Shown: positions 25,369 to 34,375, numbered from the stretch's first letter. The stretch is 64,000 nt of DNA from Chloroflexota bacterium (GCA_016223085.1 JACRPS010000008.1:246265-310264), one strand, 5' to 3'. Made by a program: numbers and translations. Notes: generated by a model not told the origin, from the sequence alone.

Positions 25369-26768
25369 CAGCGGCGCTTCACGCCGCCCAGGTTCGGCTG
25401 GCGCGGCATTACCTGCACACGCTCCAGCAGGCGGAACAGGCCACGCGCCGGGGTCGCGCCAACCGCGCCTACTGGCTGTCCCGTGTTGAGCAGGAGTGGG
25501 GGCAGATCAAACACTGGCAGGCGTGGTGCGCCGCGCAACCGGACGCCGGCAGCGCCCATCTGTGCGTGGCGTTTCCGCTGGCGATGTCTACACTCCTGCG
25601 TTCCCGCCAGCCGCAGGCTGAATTCATTCAATGGGGGGAGCAGGCGCTAACAGCGGCGCGCCGGCTCGGTGATGGTGAGGCCGAACGGGCGCTACTGTAT
25701 AAAATCAGTTTTGTGTCTTTGAATATCGAGGCACTCGAGGCGGCCAGCCATTACGCGCAGCAGCTTGTCGAACGGGCGCAGGCCGCCGGTGATGCGCTGG
25801 CGCTGGGGCGGGCGCTGTCGGTTCTGGGCGCGGCTGACCTGCTGCGGGGAGCCTATGACCGCGCCGAACGCCTGCTGACTAACAGTCTGGAACGCCTAAG
25901 CCCGTTTGGCGCTGATGAAGCGTTGACGATGGTCTGGCTCTATGTGGGGCGGCTGGCCGCCGTTCGCGGCGACTATCACCAGGCGCAACGGTGTTACGAG
26001 CAGTTTCTAACTCTGGCAGCGGCAGCGGACCGGCCCGGCTGGGTCAGCACGGCCTATCGTTCGCTGAGCAGCCTCTACCTCCGGCTGCACGATTATCCGG
26101 CAGCAGAAGCCCAGGCCCAGCTTGCCGTTGCCATCTGCCGCAGCCACGGCTTCGCACGCGGACTTCAGGCCGCTTTAGTCAGTCTGGCGCAGGCGGAAAC
26201 CGGTCTGGGCAAATTCGAAACTGCCTGCCACCATTATGAGGAAGTGATGGCCGGACAGGCGTTTTTGCCGCCATCAACGTTGATCGAATGTTTACACGGT
26301 CTGGGGCGGTTGCAGCTTCAACAGGGTGATGTGGCACAGGCATTCCACCTTTTCCACGATGCTGCGACGCGGGCGCGGACGGCAAAACTGGTCTTCCACC
26401 TGTGCGAAGTCCTGCCCTACCTGGTAACGTTACACCTGAAGCGGCAGGAGTGGGACGCCGCCCGCGCCCGGCTGCTGGAATGTATCAGCGCCGCGCGGCA
26501 ACTGAACACACTGCCTTTTCTGGTGAAAGCCCTGAGTGCTGCCGTGCTGGTGTGGCAGGCTGATAATAGACCTGAGCAGGCAGCAGTATGGGCAGGTCTG
26601 CTAACTCAGTACGATCTGTATCTTGACCCAATTTTGTTTAACTCAACCGTGTACCAACTGTTGCAGGTTGAACTCGGCACTGACCAGTACCATTGCGCGC
26701 TGGAACAGGGAACGCGGCTGACACTGGACCGCGCTGTCACGGACGTTTGGGCGCTGCTTCACGAATAA
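25365..26768 (+). CDS. TPR protein, probable split-off sensor of the SARP/NB-ARC regulator
   Basis: 467 residues, all helical, with repeated TPR pairs (for example HYAQQLVERAQAAGDALALG, YPAAEAQAQLAVAICRSHG). The start overlaps the stop of the regulator gene as ATGA, which implies coupled translation. The C-terminal ALEQGTRLTLDRAV resembles the end of AfsR- and MalT-type sensor arms. The following gene is a full-length paralogue; both begin with RLARHYL.TLQQA and share the IKHW motif. Confidence 0.88.
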   Translation: MTAALHAAQVRLARHYLHTLQQAEQATRRGRANRAYWLSRVEQEWGQIKHWQAWCAAQPDAGSAHLCVAFPLAMSTLLRSRQPQAEFIQWGEQALTAARRLGDGEAERALLYKISFVSLNIEALEAASHYAQQLVERAQAAGDALALGRALSVLGAADLLRGAYDRAERLLTNSLERLSPFGADEALTMVWLYVGRLAAVRGDYHQAQRCYEQFLTLAAAADRPGWVSTAYRSLSSLYLRLHDYPAAEAQAQLAVAICRSHGFARGLQAALVSLAQAETGLGKFETACHHYEEVMAGQAFLPPSTLIECLHGLGRLQLQQGDVAQAFHLFHDAATRARTAKLVFHLCEVLPYLVTLHLKRQEWDAARARLLECISAARQLNTLPFLVKALSAAVLVWQADNRPEQAAVWAGLLTQYDLYLDPILFNSTVYQLLQVELGTDQYHCALEQGTRLTLDRAVTDVWALLHE

Positions 26769-26792
26769 GCTCATTTTGCCAGATGATCCATA

Positions 26793-28217
26793 ATGAACCT
26801 GACTTCCTCTCTCCATCAGACACACTACCGCCTCGCCCGGCACTATCTGCGCACGCTCCAGCAGGCGCAGGCCGCCATGCAGCGAGGCCGCGCCGGCGCA
26901 GCAGCCTATGGGTTAAGCCGGTTTGAACAGGATTGGGCGCAGATCAAACACTGGCACGACTGGCTGGCAGCGCAGGCGGATAACCCGACCAGCGCCCGCC
27001 TGGGGATCGAATTTGTGCTGCATGGGATGGACATTCTGACCCTGCGCCAGCATCCCCAGGAGCGCGCTCAGTGGCTGGAACAGGCGCTGGCGGCAGCGCA
27101 GCAGCTTGGGGACGCGGCTGCCGAATGTGAGCTTTGGTTCCGGCTGAGTCTGGCGTATTTTGACATGGCGGTGCTGGACGAGGCCGAACGGTGTGCCCGG
27201 CAGGCGGCGGCACGGGCGCAGCAGGTGAATGACCGGCTGCACCGGGGCCGGGCCGATTACGCGCTGGGCTGCATCCTTGAGGAGCGCGGCCAGTACGCGG
27301 CGGCACAGGTCTGTTACCGGCGCAGCCTGACGCTGTTTGAGAAACTCAGGGCGCAGGCCGACCTGAGCGCCGTGTTAAACGGTCTGGGCGCGGTGGCGCT
27401 GTACCTGGGCGAATTTGAGCAGGCGAATGCTTATTTCGCCCGCCATCTGGCGATTGCGGAAGCGCTGGGGCGTGACGCGGACATCTGCCGCGCGCTGCTG
27501 GCCGCCGCCGAAGGGCTGTGGTCGCAGGAGGATTTCGACGGAGCCGAGCGTTACGCCCGCCGCGCGATTGATATTGCCCGCACGCTTGGCTACCAGCGGA
27601 TGCTGGGCGCCGGGCTGCTGGCGCTGGCGAGTTACCGCGTCGAGCAGCGCGATCTGGAAGGCGCCTGCCCGCCGTTTGAGGAGGGCATCCAGGTCGCACG
27701 CGCCAGCGGCTCGGAACGCAACGTTGTGCACGGGCTGTCCAGCCTGGGGTACACGCTGTTCCGGCTGGGGCAGTACGGGGAGGCACTCGAACGCCTGAAC
27801 GAAGCGCTAACCCTGGCGCGCCGCGCCGGACAGCCGCGTTACATCGCCAACGCGCTGCGCCATCTGGCAAGCACTCATCTGGCGCTGGGCGATGTGGACG
27901 CCGCCCGGCAGGAACTCCGCGAAGGGGTGCTGATCGCCGAACGGCTGGCGTCGCCATTCCAGCAGGCGCGGATGCTGGCGACAGCGGTTATGCTGTGGCA
28001 GCGCACCGGGCAGGTGGAGCAGGCCGCTATCTGGGCAGGCTGGCTGCTGGCCCATGCCGATATTGACGCGCCGGTGCTGGAGCCGGTCTTCGCCGCGCTG
28101 GAGGCGGAACTGGGCACACCCCGCTACCAGCGCCTGCTCCACGAAGGCGAAGCCCTGACGCTGGACGCGGCGCTGGCGCAGGTGCGGCACGCGCTGGACA
28201 CGGACATGCTGCTGTAG
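26793..28217 (+). CDS. TPR protein, paralogue of the upstream TPR gene
   Basis: 474 residues with TPR repeats throughout, starting 24 bases after the previous gene. N-terminus (YRLARHYLRTLQQAQ), IKHWHDWLAAQ segment and C-terminal EGEALTLDAALAQVRHAL align with the neighbour, so the two arose by tandem duplication. No clear ribosome site is seen before ATG 26793. Two alternative sensor arms for one regulator is an attractive but unproven idea. Confidence 0.88.
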   Translation: MNLTSSLHQTHYRLARHYLRTLQQAQAAMQRGRAGAAAYGLSRFEQDWAQIKHWHDWLAAQADNPTSARLGIEFVLHGMDILTLRQHPQERAQWLEQALAAAQQLGDAAAECELWFRLSLAYFDMAVLDEAERCARQAAARAQQVNDRLHRGRADYALGCILEERGQYAAAQVCYRRSLTLFEKLRAQADLSAVLNGLGAVALYLGEFEQANAYFARHLAIAEALGRDADICRALLAAAEGLWSQEDFDGAERYARRAIDIARTLGYQRMLGAGLLALASYRVEQRDLEGACPPFEEGIQVARASGSERNVVHGLSSLGYTLFRLGQYGEALERLNEALTLARRAGQPRYIANALRHLASTHLALGDVDAARQELREGVLIAERLASPFQQARMLATAVMLWQRTGQVEQAAIWAGWLLAHADIDAPVLEPVFAALEAELGTPRYQRLLHEGEALTLDAALAQVRHALDTDMLL

Positions 28218-28244
28218 CCGCCTGTACAGGAAACGGTCATGGCG

Positions 28245-28838
28245 CTAGGGCGCGGCGGTCGCTTCCGGCGTCGTTTCTGCTGGCCGCAGGCCGCCTACGT
28301 CGGCGCGCCCGATGGCAGAGATGTTCATGCCAGACGAATAATCCATAAACGCCACCGCGCGCCAGAAACGGGTTAACGCCGCCCGCAGCAGGGCACATTC
28401 GGGCGCTTCGCCGGCGATGGCCGCCGATGGCAACGGCGCGGCATCGGTCGGTTCGATGCTTGCCATCTGCGCCTCAAAACTGGCGTCGTCCAGCGGCAGC
28501 AGCAGTATCAGGCTGTTCACCCAATCGTGGCTCATCGCGCCGTTGGGCATGACGGTCTCCGTGCCGCGCCGCCCCACCATTTCCGTATACAGCGGCCCGA
28601 ACTGCCCGTAATCGTAGCGGCCTAAATCCAGCGCGGCGGGTGAACCACTCTGGCGCAACTGGTCATGCACCGCGCCAAAGGCAAAAAAGCGGTCGGCGAT
28701 GTACAGGTTCAGGGTCAAATCAGCATCGCAGGCGACTCGGTCGGTGGGGGCTGTCGCTTCTGGCGTGCTTTCCTGCGCCAGCACGGGCACGAGGGCGAAC
28801 ATCAAAATCATCAGGACAACCAAAACGGCAGGCTTCAT
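28245..28838 (-). CDS. Secreted protein of unknown function, paralogue of the next gene
   Basis: 197 residues from ATG 28838, with GGAG seven bases upstream. The signal peptide is KPAVLVVLMILMFALVPVLAQ, then a short Thr/Glu/Pro segment, then VACDADLTLNLYIADRFFAF. A second conserved segment, GEAPECALLRAALTRFWRAVAF, lies near the C-terminus; the two Cys may form a disulfide. Both segments recur in the protein encoded at 28987-29625. No known family is recognised. Confidence 0.75.
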   Translation of the reverse strand: MKPAVLVVLMILMFALVPVLAQESTPEATAPTDRVACDADLTLNLYIADRFFAFGAVHDQLRQSGSPAALDLGRYDYGQFGPLYTEMVGRRGTETVMPNGAMSHDWVNSLILLLPLDDASFEAQMASIEPTDAAPLPSAAIAGEAPECALLRAALTRFWRAVAFMDYSSGMNISAIGRADVGGLRPAETTPEATAAP

Positions 28839-28922
28839 GGGATTGTCTCCACTGGCGTTTATTCCGTGCCTGTATCCTACACGCTTTAGAGTAAAAGGCG
28901 CATTGGCGCAGCCCATGCTCAC

Positions 28923-28958
28923 AAAAAACTGCGCCTGGGGAGAACCTCAGACGCAGTT
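28923..28958 (-). terminator. Rho-independent terminator of the 28987-29625 gene
   Basis: Read on the minus strand, AACTGCGTCTGAGG pairs (with two G-U pairs) with CCCCAGGCGCAGTT and runs into TTTTTT. It lies about 30 bases after the stop of the upstream secreted-protein gene. Confidence 0.8.
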
Positions 28959-28986
28959 AATCGTGGAAAATCGGAGAGGGGCAGGT

Positions 28987-29625
28987 TTAGCCGCTGGCGG
29001 TCGCTTCCGGCGTAGCCGCACCCATGTCGCCCGTGCCGCCCTGGGCGCCGGTGCTGCCCATGTTATTCGAGAACGTGCCGGTCATGCCGGTGGTGAAATC
29101 CTGCAGCGCAATCGCGCGCCAGAAACGATACAGCGAGGTGCGCAGCGCCGTACATTCCGGTGCTTCACCGGCGACGGTCGCCGACGTCAGCGGCGTCATG
29201 TTCGCCATGTTCGGGTCGCCGCCAAAGGTCGTGTTCCACTGTTCCTCAAAAGTGGCGTCGTCCATCGCCAGCATCCCGCTCAGGGCATTGAGCTGGTCCT
29301 GCGTCCAACCGCTGTTGGTCATCATACCGGTGTTGGGGTCCTGCATGGCGCGCACGGTGTTGGAGAGCGTGCCAAACTGGCCGGCGTTGTACAGTGTGGG
29401 GTCTACCGCGCCCGCCACGCCACCGGCGCGAAGCTGGCTCTGCACCGCGTCATAGCCGAAGAACCGTTGGGCAATGTACAGATTCAGCATCAGGTCGGCG
29501 TCGCAGTTGACCGACCCCGTGCTAATGGTTCCGGCTTCCTGGGTCGCTTCCTGCGCCAGTACCGGCGCAATCGCCATGACACCCAGGATGGTGATGACCA
29601 GTACCAGCATCAAATTTCGTTTCAT
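28987..29625 (-). CDS. Secreted protein of unknown function, paralogue of the previous gene
   Basis: 212 residues with the signal peptide KRNLMLVLVITILGVMAIAPVLAQ and AAAGGAG upstream. The mature protein shares CDADL.LNLYIA.RFF and GEAPEC..LR..L.RFWRAIA with its neighbour. The C-terminus is Gly/Met/Ala-rich and ends ATPEATASG, like its paralogue (TPEATAAP). Its own terminator follows, so the two genes are transcribed separately. Confidence 0.75.
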   Translation of the reverse strand: MKRNLMLVLVITILGVMAIAPVLAQEATQEAGTISTGSVNCDADLMLNLYIAQRFFGYDAVQSQLRAGGVAGAVDPTLYNAGQFGTLSNTVRAMQDPNTGMMTNSGWTQDQLNALSGMLAMDDATFEEQWNTTFGGDPNMANMTPLTSATVAGEAPECTALRTSLYRFWRAIALQDFTTGMTGTFSNNMGSTGAQGGTGDMGAATPEATASG

Positions 29626-29654
29626 CGTCCGCTCCTTTTGCTTACACTAAGGGC

Positions 29655-29726
29655 CTATCCGTAAACCGCTTTTGGCTGTCGGTAGGGGCACGGCATGCCG
29701 TGCCCCTACGAGGGGTTTATGGATAG
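29655..29726 (-). repeat. 72-bp MITE-like element, copy 2 (inverted)
   Basis: Reads as the reverse complement of copy 1 at 4734-4805, with the same inverted ends (CTATCCGTAAACC) and central palindrome. TTA-like trinucleotides flank the extended ends of this copy and copy 1 and could be target duplications. It occupies the gap between the secreted-protein gene and the DUF4062 gene. Confidence 0.88.
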
Positions 29727-29921
29727 ATACTAAACCTGATTCCCCCGGTTGAACCGGGACGTTCCCATGCTACCGCACATCACAGTGCAAATGTAGGCGT
29801 GTCTGTCCCCTTTTCCGGTAGACGGGCGGATACTTTTTGCAGGTAGCCAACCGGGTGAAGAACACTCGTTTGGCTTTTGCGCTACAATGGCGGGGACAGC
29901 AGGCACAGGGTGGAACAACCG

Positions 29922-31127
29922 ATGGCAACTCACGTTTACGTCAGCGATACCGGCAGCGATTTGCAGGACCTGCGCCCGATCATCGTGGAACAAATCCGTG
30001 CTGCCGGTATGACGCCGGTCTGGCTGGACGAGGCCGACAAAGCCTCCCCGGATGTGCTGGACATCATGCGACGAAAGATGCAGGGTGTGCCGTGTTTTCT
30101 GGGGGTAGTCAGTTTTGTGCAGGGCTGGCAGCCTGTGGGCGGGCAATCGCTGGCGGAGCTGGAATATCAACTGGCGCGGCAGAGCGTCCCCTACATCGCC
30201 ATGCTGATGCCGCAGCCGGATAGTCCGCTGGGCAAGTCACTCCAGCGCCGGGCGATGCTACAGCCGCCGTCCCAGCGCGCGGCGCAGCTCACCTTCTGGC
30301 AGACGGTGCAGGCGGATGGTCATGCGCTGCCCTTCCGCGACGAAACCGACCTGGCCCGGAAGCTTGGGCAGGTGCTGCGCCAGTGGGCCAACCTGCCACT
30401 TGCACCTACCGTTCAGCCACCACCTCCGCCGCTGTCTGCTCCGGCTGCCCCGGCGCCGGCTCCGTCCGCCGCCTCGCCGCTGGATCGCCTGCGCCCCCGC
30501 CGTGAACCGCCGCCCGCATTGGGTCCCGCGCCGGATATCGAAGCGTTATCAGACCGAATCGCGGAGAAAACTGCCGCGCGGCTGGCGCAGTTTCAGCTTC
30601 AGCAGCAGCAGGACCTGGCAAAAAACGCGATGGACATCAACGAGGCGCTGCGGCTGTGGCCGGGCGAACTGGTGTTTGGCCGTCCGTTAAAAACCCGGCA
30701 GTTCCAGAACGACGTGTTTGTGATTATGCCGTTCGCCGCGCCGTTTGTGCCGACCTACCGGGACGTGATTAAACCGCTGGCCGACGAACTCAGGCTGACG
30801 ATGCTGCGTGGCGACGAACTGTCCTCGTCGCGGGGGTCGGTGATGGAGGAAGTGTGGGCGGCGCTGAATGCCTGCCGCTTTGTGATCGCGGAAATCACCG
30901 GCGGCAACGATAACGTGTTTTATGAACTGGGTATCGCGCACACCCTGAACAAGCCGGCCATCCTTATCACGCAGGCGGCCACGCCGGAAGGCGTGCCGTT
31001 CGACATCCGCCACCTGCGTTACATCCGCTACGAAGCCTCGCCCGACGGCAGCGCCCGCCTGCGCGCCGACCTGCGTACCGCCGTCACGCGCCTGCTGGCG
31101 GAACTGGATGAAGACTGGGCAGTGTAG
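29922..31127 (+). CDS. DUF4062 plus TIR-like/deoxyribosyltransferase-like domain protein
   Basis: 401 residues from ATG 29922. The N-terminal DUF4062-type domain (about 1-110) shows HVYVSDTGSDLQDLRPIIVE and SFVQGWQPVGGQSLAELEY. A Pro/Ala linker follows (about 145-190), then a C-terminal Rossmann-like domain (about 255-400) with VFVIMPFAAPF, IKPLADEL, RGSVMEEVWAALNACRFVIA and NVFYELGIAHTLNKPAILIT. This C-terminal pattern occurs in bacterial immunity proteins as a nucleotide- or NAD-handling effector domain. The conserved Glu in FYELGIAH is present. A defence role is inferred from the architecture, not shown by neighbours. Confidence 0.75.
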   Translation: MATHVYVSDTGSDLQDLRPIIVEQIRAAGMTPVWLDEADKASPDVLDIMRRKMQGVPCFLGVVSFVQGWQPVGGQSLAELEYQLARQSVPYIAMLMPQPDSPLGKSLQRRAMLQPPSQRAAQLTFWQTVQADGHALPFRDETDLARKLGQVLRQWANLPLAPTVQPPPPPLSAPAAPAPAPSAASPLDRLRPRREPPPALGPAPDIEALSDRIAEKTAARLAQFQLQQQQDLAKNAMDINEALRLWPGELVFGRPLKTRQFQNDVFVIMPFAAPFVPTYRDVIKPLADELRLTMLRGDELSSSRGSVMEEVWAALNACRFVIAEITGGNDNVFYELGIAHTLNKPAILITQAATPEGVPFDIRHLRYIRYEASPDGSARLRADLRTAVTRLLAELDEDWAV

Positions 31128-31230
31128 CGGAGTTGTCAGCTTCTGGTTGCCAGACCGGGGAGAATAACGCCTCGGTGGGGTGCTGTACCCAGCGACCATC
31201 TAAAATTATCCCTATCACAACCGCAAGAAT

Positions 31231-31260
31231 CAAAAATCCCCCGGCCCTAACCGGGGGATT
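31231..31260 (-). terminator. Rho-independent terminator (minus strand)
   Basis: AATCCCCCGG and CCGGGGGATT form a perfect 10-bp stem around a six-base loop; on the minus strand the stem is followed by TTTTTG. It terminates the ferredoxin gene and may also serve the convergent DUF4062 gene. Confidence 0.85.
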
Positions 31261-31299
31261 CGTGTGCCTTCACTCACCAGCCATCTTGCAGAGTAGTTT

Positions 31300-31327
31300 G
31301 ACTGAAGACTAAAGACTGGCGACTGTA
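31300..31327 (+). repeat. Tandem heptamer repeat (four units, GACTNNN type)
   Basis: Units GACTGAA, GACTAAA, GACTGGC, GACTGTA follow in exact 7-base phase just beyond the ferredoxin stop codon. Confidence 0.65.
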
Positions 31328-31330
31328 AGC

Positions 31331-31681
31331 CTAACCCAGCGCGTCGTAGCCGGGGCCTTCGGCGAAGAAAGTGTAGTTGTACTGAATGTCTTCGGTCAGG
31401 TCAACCACCTCGCCGCCGTTGTAGGCCACTTCCTGCTTGACATCAAACGGAATGCGCTTCTGGCCAGCATTCATCGTATACGCCGACGGCACTTCTTCTT
31501 CAATGAAGATCGCTTCATACGGGCATTCGGGAATGCACGCGCCGCAGTCAATGCAGGTATCGGGGTCAATGAAGTACCAGGGCCATTCATTTTCCGGCTT
31601 GCCGGGGACAATGCACTCGACCGGGCACACTTCCACACACGCGCCGTCGCGCAGGCACAGGCTGGTGATAATGTGAGTCAT
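31331..31681 (-). CDS. 2[4Fe-4S] ferredoxin family protein
   Basis: 116 residues. The first cluster motif is CLRDGACVEVCPVEC (9-23) and the second CIDCGACIPECP (43-53), giving eight Cys. The spacing between Cys 9 and 15 is longer than the usual two residues, as in seven-iron or modified ferredoxins with one altered cluster. A 60-residue C-terminal extension (AEGPGYDALG end) is of unknown use. It would carry electrons in the cytosol. Transcription is from its own unit with a terminator. Confidence 0.88.
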   Translation of the reverse strand: MTHIITSLCLRDGACVEVCPVECIVPGKPENEWPWYFIDPDTCIDCGACIPECPYEAIFIEEEVPSAYTMNAGQKRIPFDVKQEVAYNGGEVVDLTEDIQYNYTFFAEGPGYDALG

Positions 31682-31849
31682 CGTTGAAAACTCCTTGAAT
31701 TGAAAACCGAATAGCGTTACTGTACCTCATTTTTACCGGCCTTTCTGGAACTTTTGTTGGATTTGGACTTAACGGTTTAACAGGCATTTTCAGCCGTTTT
31801 CAGGCGCGGAGAAGAATTTTTACATCGGTTAAATTTACTGTTGATAACA

Positions 31850-31877
31850 GCAGGGGCGACCACTGGTTCGCCCCTGC
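31850..31877. repeat. Short palindrome, GCAGGGG/CCCCTGC variant
   Basis: GCAGGGGCGACCA and TGGTTCGCCCCTGC form the arms, with small mismatches. It lies between the Crp-type regulator and the ferredoxin gene. Confidence 0.75.
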
Positions 31878-31924
31878 CTATCTTCCCTGGGGTCTTTGCT
31901 CCTTCGCGCCTTTACGTCAGGTCT

Positions 31925-32623
31925 TTACCGTTCCCGCAGGCGTTCCGGCATCATGTTGGTTTCCGCCAGCCATTCCAGCCCGCGGCGGTCGGCGATATAG
32001 ACGTGCCGCCCGCGCTTTTCCAGCAGCCCGGCGTTCAGCAGCCCGCGCAGCGCCCGCCCGACCACTTCCCGCGTTGTCCCCAGGATGGCGGCCATTTCTT
32101 CCTGCGTAAGCTGCGTTGGCGCTTCCGCGATCTGGTCAGCGTAGGCAGTGGATTCATACAGGAACAGTTTTGCCAGCCGGGACGGAATCGAGCGGAAGGT
32201 CATGTCTTCCAGTCGTTCGATGTAATCGCGGTTGAGGTGCGCCAGCGCCTGAACGGTGTTGTTCAGCAGCGCCGGCAGCGTGGACATCAGTTGCAGCAGC
32301 CGGTCGTGGCTGATGACCAGCACTTCAACGTTGGTCACAGCCACCGCGTTAAACGGGTTTGGTCCGCCGTCCACTGCCGCCACTTCGTTGAAGGTGGACA
32401 GCGGTCGCAGCAGACTGAGCGTATGCAGGCGGCCTTCCGCGTTCATGCGGTAAATCCGCACCAGCCCTTCCTGAAGGATGTGGAAACCGGCGCAGGCTTC
32501 GCCCTCATTAAAGATGGTCGCGCCGGCCTGATAGGTGTGATGCCGTGCGGCGGCTTCAATGCGCCCCAGACCGCAGCGGTCAATATCCCGAAACAAAGCG
32601 ATTTGCTGCCAGTGGATACCCAT
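31925..32623 (-). CDS. Crp/Fnr family transcriptional regulator
   Basis: 232 residues. The N-terminal cyclic-nucleotide-binding-type barrel (about 15-120) has YQAGATIFNEGE and FHILQEGLVRIY. The C-terminal HTH_Crp domain (about 150-215) has LTQEEMAAILGTTREVVGRAL as recognition helices. No Cys cluster like that of Fnr is seen at the N-terminus, so the ligand is not iron-sulfur. Key cAMP-binding residues are not obvious. It sits between a membrane protein gene and the ferredoxin gene. Confidence 0.88.
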   Translation of the reverse strand: MGIHWQQIALFRDIDRCGLGRIEAAARHHTYQAGATIFNEGEACAGFHILQEGLVRIYRMNAEGRLHTLSLLRPLSTFNEVAAVDGGPNPFNAVAVTNVEVLVISHDRLLQLMSTLPALLNNTVQALAHLNRDYIERLEDMTFRSIPSRLAKLFLYESTAYADQIAEAPTQLTQEEMAAILGTTREVVGRALRGLLNAGLLEKRGRHVYIADRRGLEWLAETNMMPERLRER

Positions 32624-32658
32624 GCGTGGCTCCGGCGAATGGCGTGTTACAGGTGCAG

Positions 32659-33111
32659 TTATTTAGGCAGCACCAGCGAAATGACGATCAGCGTCAGAAT
32701 CAACCCGGCAGACAGCAGCGCAATCTGGCGCAAATCGTGGATCACGTAGCCGTACTGCTGCCGCAGTTCTTCAACCGTGACCGTTTTGGTCGGATGCTGA
32801 AGCAGATAGCGGACAGTCTGCATGTCGTATTGTTCCGCCTCGTCGCGGCGCTTGCCCTGGCCCGGCTCGTTGGCGCGGCGGCGGCTGATGCGCCCGGCGC
32901 TGACCGTCGTCGGCGTCAGGCGTGTCGAGCGGGTTTCCGTTACCGGACGGTACGGCGTGGCCGGCTTCGGCGGCGCGACGGCCTTCGGCTTCTCCTCAAC
33001 AACGGGTTCAGGGGGGAGTTCGCCCCGTTCTTCGGCAATCTGGCGGCGGGCGCGTTCCAGCGCCTCCTGGGGCAGATTGGGGGACGTACTGCGGTTTTTA
33101 CGTTTGGACAT
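32659..33111 (-). CDS. Basic protein with one C-terminal membrane segment
   Basis: 150 residues. A charged, disordered N-terminal half (Pro, Lys, Glu, Arg) is followed by a short helical region with LLQHPTKTVTVEELRQQYGYV and a single transmembrane segment at the C-terminus (IALLSAGLILTLIVISLVLP). This is tail-anchored topology. No family is recognised. It is 35 bases upstream of the Crp gene on the same strand. Confidence 0.65.
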   Translation of the reverse strand: MSKRKNRSTSPNLPQEALERARRQIAEERGELPPEPVVEEKPKAVAPPKPATPYRPVTETRSTRLTPTTVSAGRISRRRANEPGQGKRRDEAEQYDMQTVRYLLQHPTKTVTVEELRQQYGYVIHDLRQIALLSAGLILTLIVISLVLPK

Positions 33112-33303
33112 CGTGTTCTGCCTTTGGCAATGTGTGCAGCCGTTAGCTTACTCCATCCTGCGAATAATTCAAGACAGGTTCAGATTAATGATTCGGACGC
33201 GGTGGCTGGTGACGATAAAACCAGTGGGCTGGCTCATACTGGCAAGTGTCATTTGTCATGCCATATCGGTGTGGCCTGTCAGTCTTTGCCCGTGCGGAAA
33301 TTC

Positions 33304-33320
33304 ATTATAATAGTTATAAT
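33304..33320. promoter_or_regulatory. Perfect AT-rich inverted repeat before the FN3-like gene
   Basis: ATTATAA-TAG-TTATAAT is a 7-bp perfect inverted repeat with two overlapping TATAAT boxes, 44 bases before the ATG at 33364. It may be a promoter -10 region combined with an operator. It stands out in a GC-rich sequence. Confidence 0.5.
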
Positions 33321-33363
33321 CCTGGTAACAATTCTGAATACTTTTTGATGAAAGAGTAAAATT

Positions 33364-34356
33364 ATGTTTCTCTATAAGAAGGCCCTTACTGTTCTGGCGT
33401 TGCTCGGCCTGCTCCTGAGCATCGGGCTGGCGACAGCGCAGGCCGAACCTGTCGCAGCGTCGGTTACAGCATCTGCTGCCTATCAAAGCAGTCCGCCATA
33501 CTTACGCTTACCGGCTCCCGGTGCCGTTATAACAACTCCCCGCCCAACTTTTAGCTGGTTTCCGTTTGTCTTCGCCACTCGTTACCGCTTACAGGTAGCG
33601 ACTGATTACAGGATGCAGAATCTGGTTGCGGATGTATGGACCAGCCGAACGACAGTGGCACCAGTTGTTCTCATGGCAGCAGGCAATTACTACTGGCGGG
33701 TTGAGGCACGGGATGCAATAGGTAGCTGGTATTCGCTGAGCGAAACGTGGTCGTTTGAGTACATCTTGATGCAATCACCACGCCCCAATACCGACACCCA
33801 TACCTTTACGCCGCGCTTTACCTGGAACGCGCATCCCAACGCCAGCCGTTATCTGCTGGAGATTGAAAGCCGAAGGCCGTATTCAGGGCTTAAGCTGAGC
33901 TGTGTCTACTCTCAGTTCACTTTGAGTGCCGAACCGTGCGATGGCGTAAAGCTGCCCTACGGGTTGTACAACTGGCGCGTCCTGGTGGACACCGGAAAAG
34001 GGTTTTCCTACCCAATGTTCCCATTTTACTGGTCGCTCACCATCAATCCCAAGACCCTGGCTCCTGGCCCAACCGGATTAGGGCCTAGTGGCGTCCTGAC
34101 ATTCGATTCGGAATCAGAGGGGGACGAAATTGTAGTATCGTTCTCGTCAGTACCCAATGCTGAAACGTATGAAATCGAGTTCAGCGATAACGCTTTCTTC
34201 AATAGTCGTGTCACCCGTGTCTTCACAGGCCCCGGGGACTACGATATTATAATAACCCCTACCAACCGGGTTTACTGGCGGGTGCGCGCCTGGCTGCCGG
34301 GCAATATTACCACCCGGTGGAGTCAAACCGCGTGGTATGAAATTAGACTGGTGTGA
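33364..34356 (+). CDS. Secreted protein with fibronectin type III-like repeats
   Basis: 330 residues with the signal peptide LYKKALTVLALLGLLLSIGLATAQA. Three repeats of about 90-100 residues each contain (Y/N)(Y/N)WRV (YYWRVEARD, YNWRVLVD, VYWRVRAW), preceded by F.W....A..Y.L.I/V. These are typical beta-sandwich modules of surface proteins. Base composition is lower in GC than the neighbours. No anchor or sorting signal is seen, but the sortase gene is next door on the opposite strand. Confidence 0.75.
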   Translation: MFLYKKALTVLALLGLLLSIGLATAQAEPVAASVTASAAYQSSPPYLRLPAPGAVITTPRPTFSWFPFVFATRYRLQVATDYRMQNLVADVWTSRTTVAPVVLMAAGNYYWRVEARDAIGSWYSLSETWSFEYILMQSPRPNTDTHTFTPRFTWNAHPNASRYLLEIESRRPYSGLKLSCVYSQFTLSAEPCDGVKLPYGLYNWRVLVDTGKGFSYPMFPFYWSLTINPKTLAPGPTGLGPSGVLTFDSESEGDEIVVSFSSVPNAETYEIEFSDNAFFNSRVTRVFTGPGDYDIIITPTNRVYWRVRAWLPGNITTRWSQTAWYEIRLV

Positions 34357-34375
34357 TCCGCCGGCCGTGACAGTG

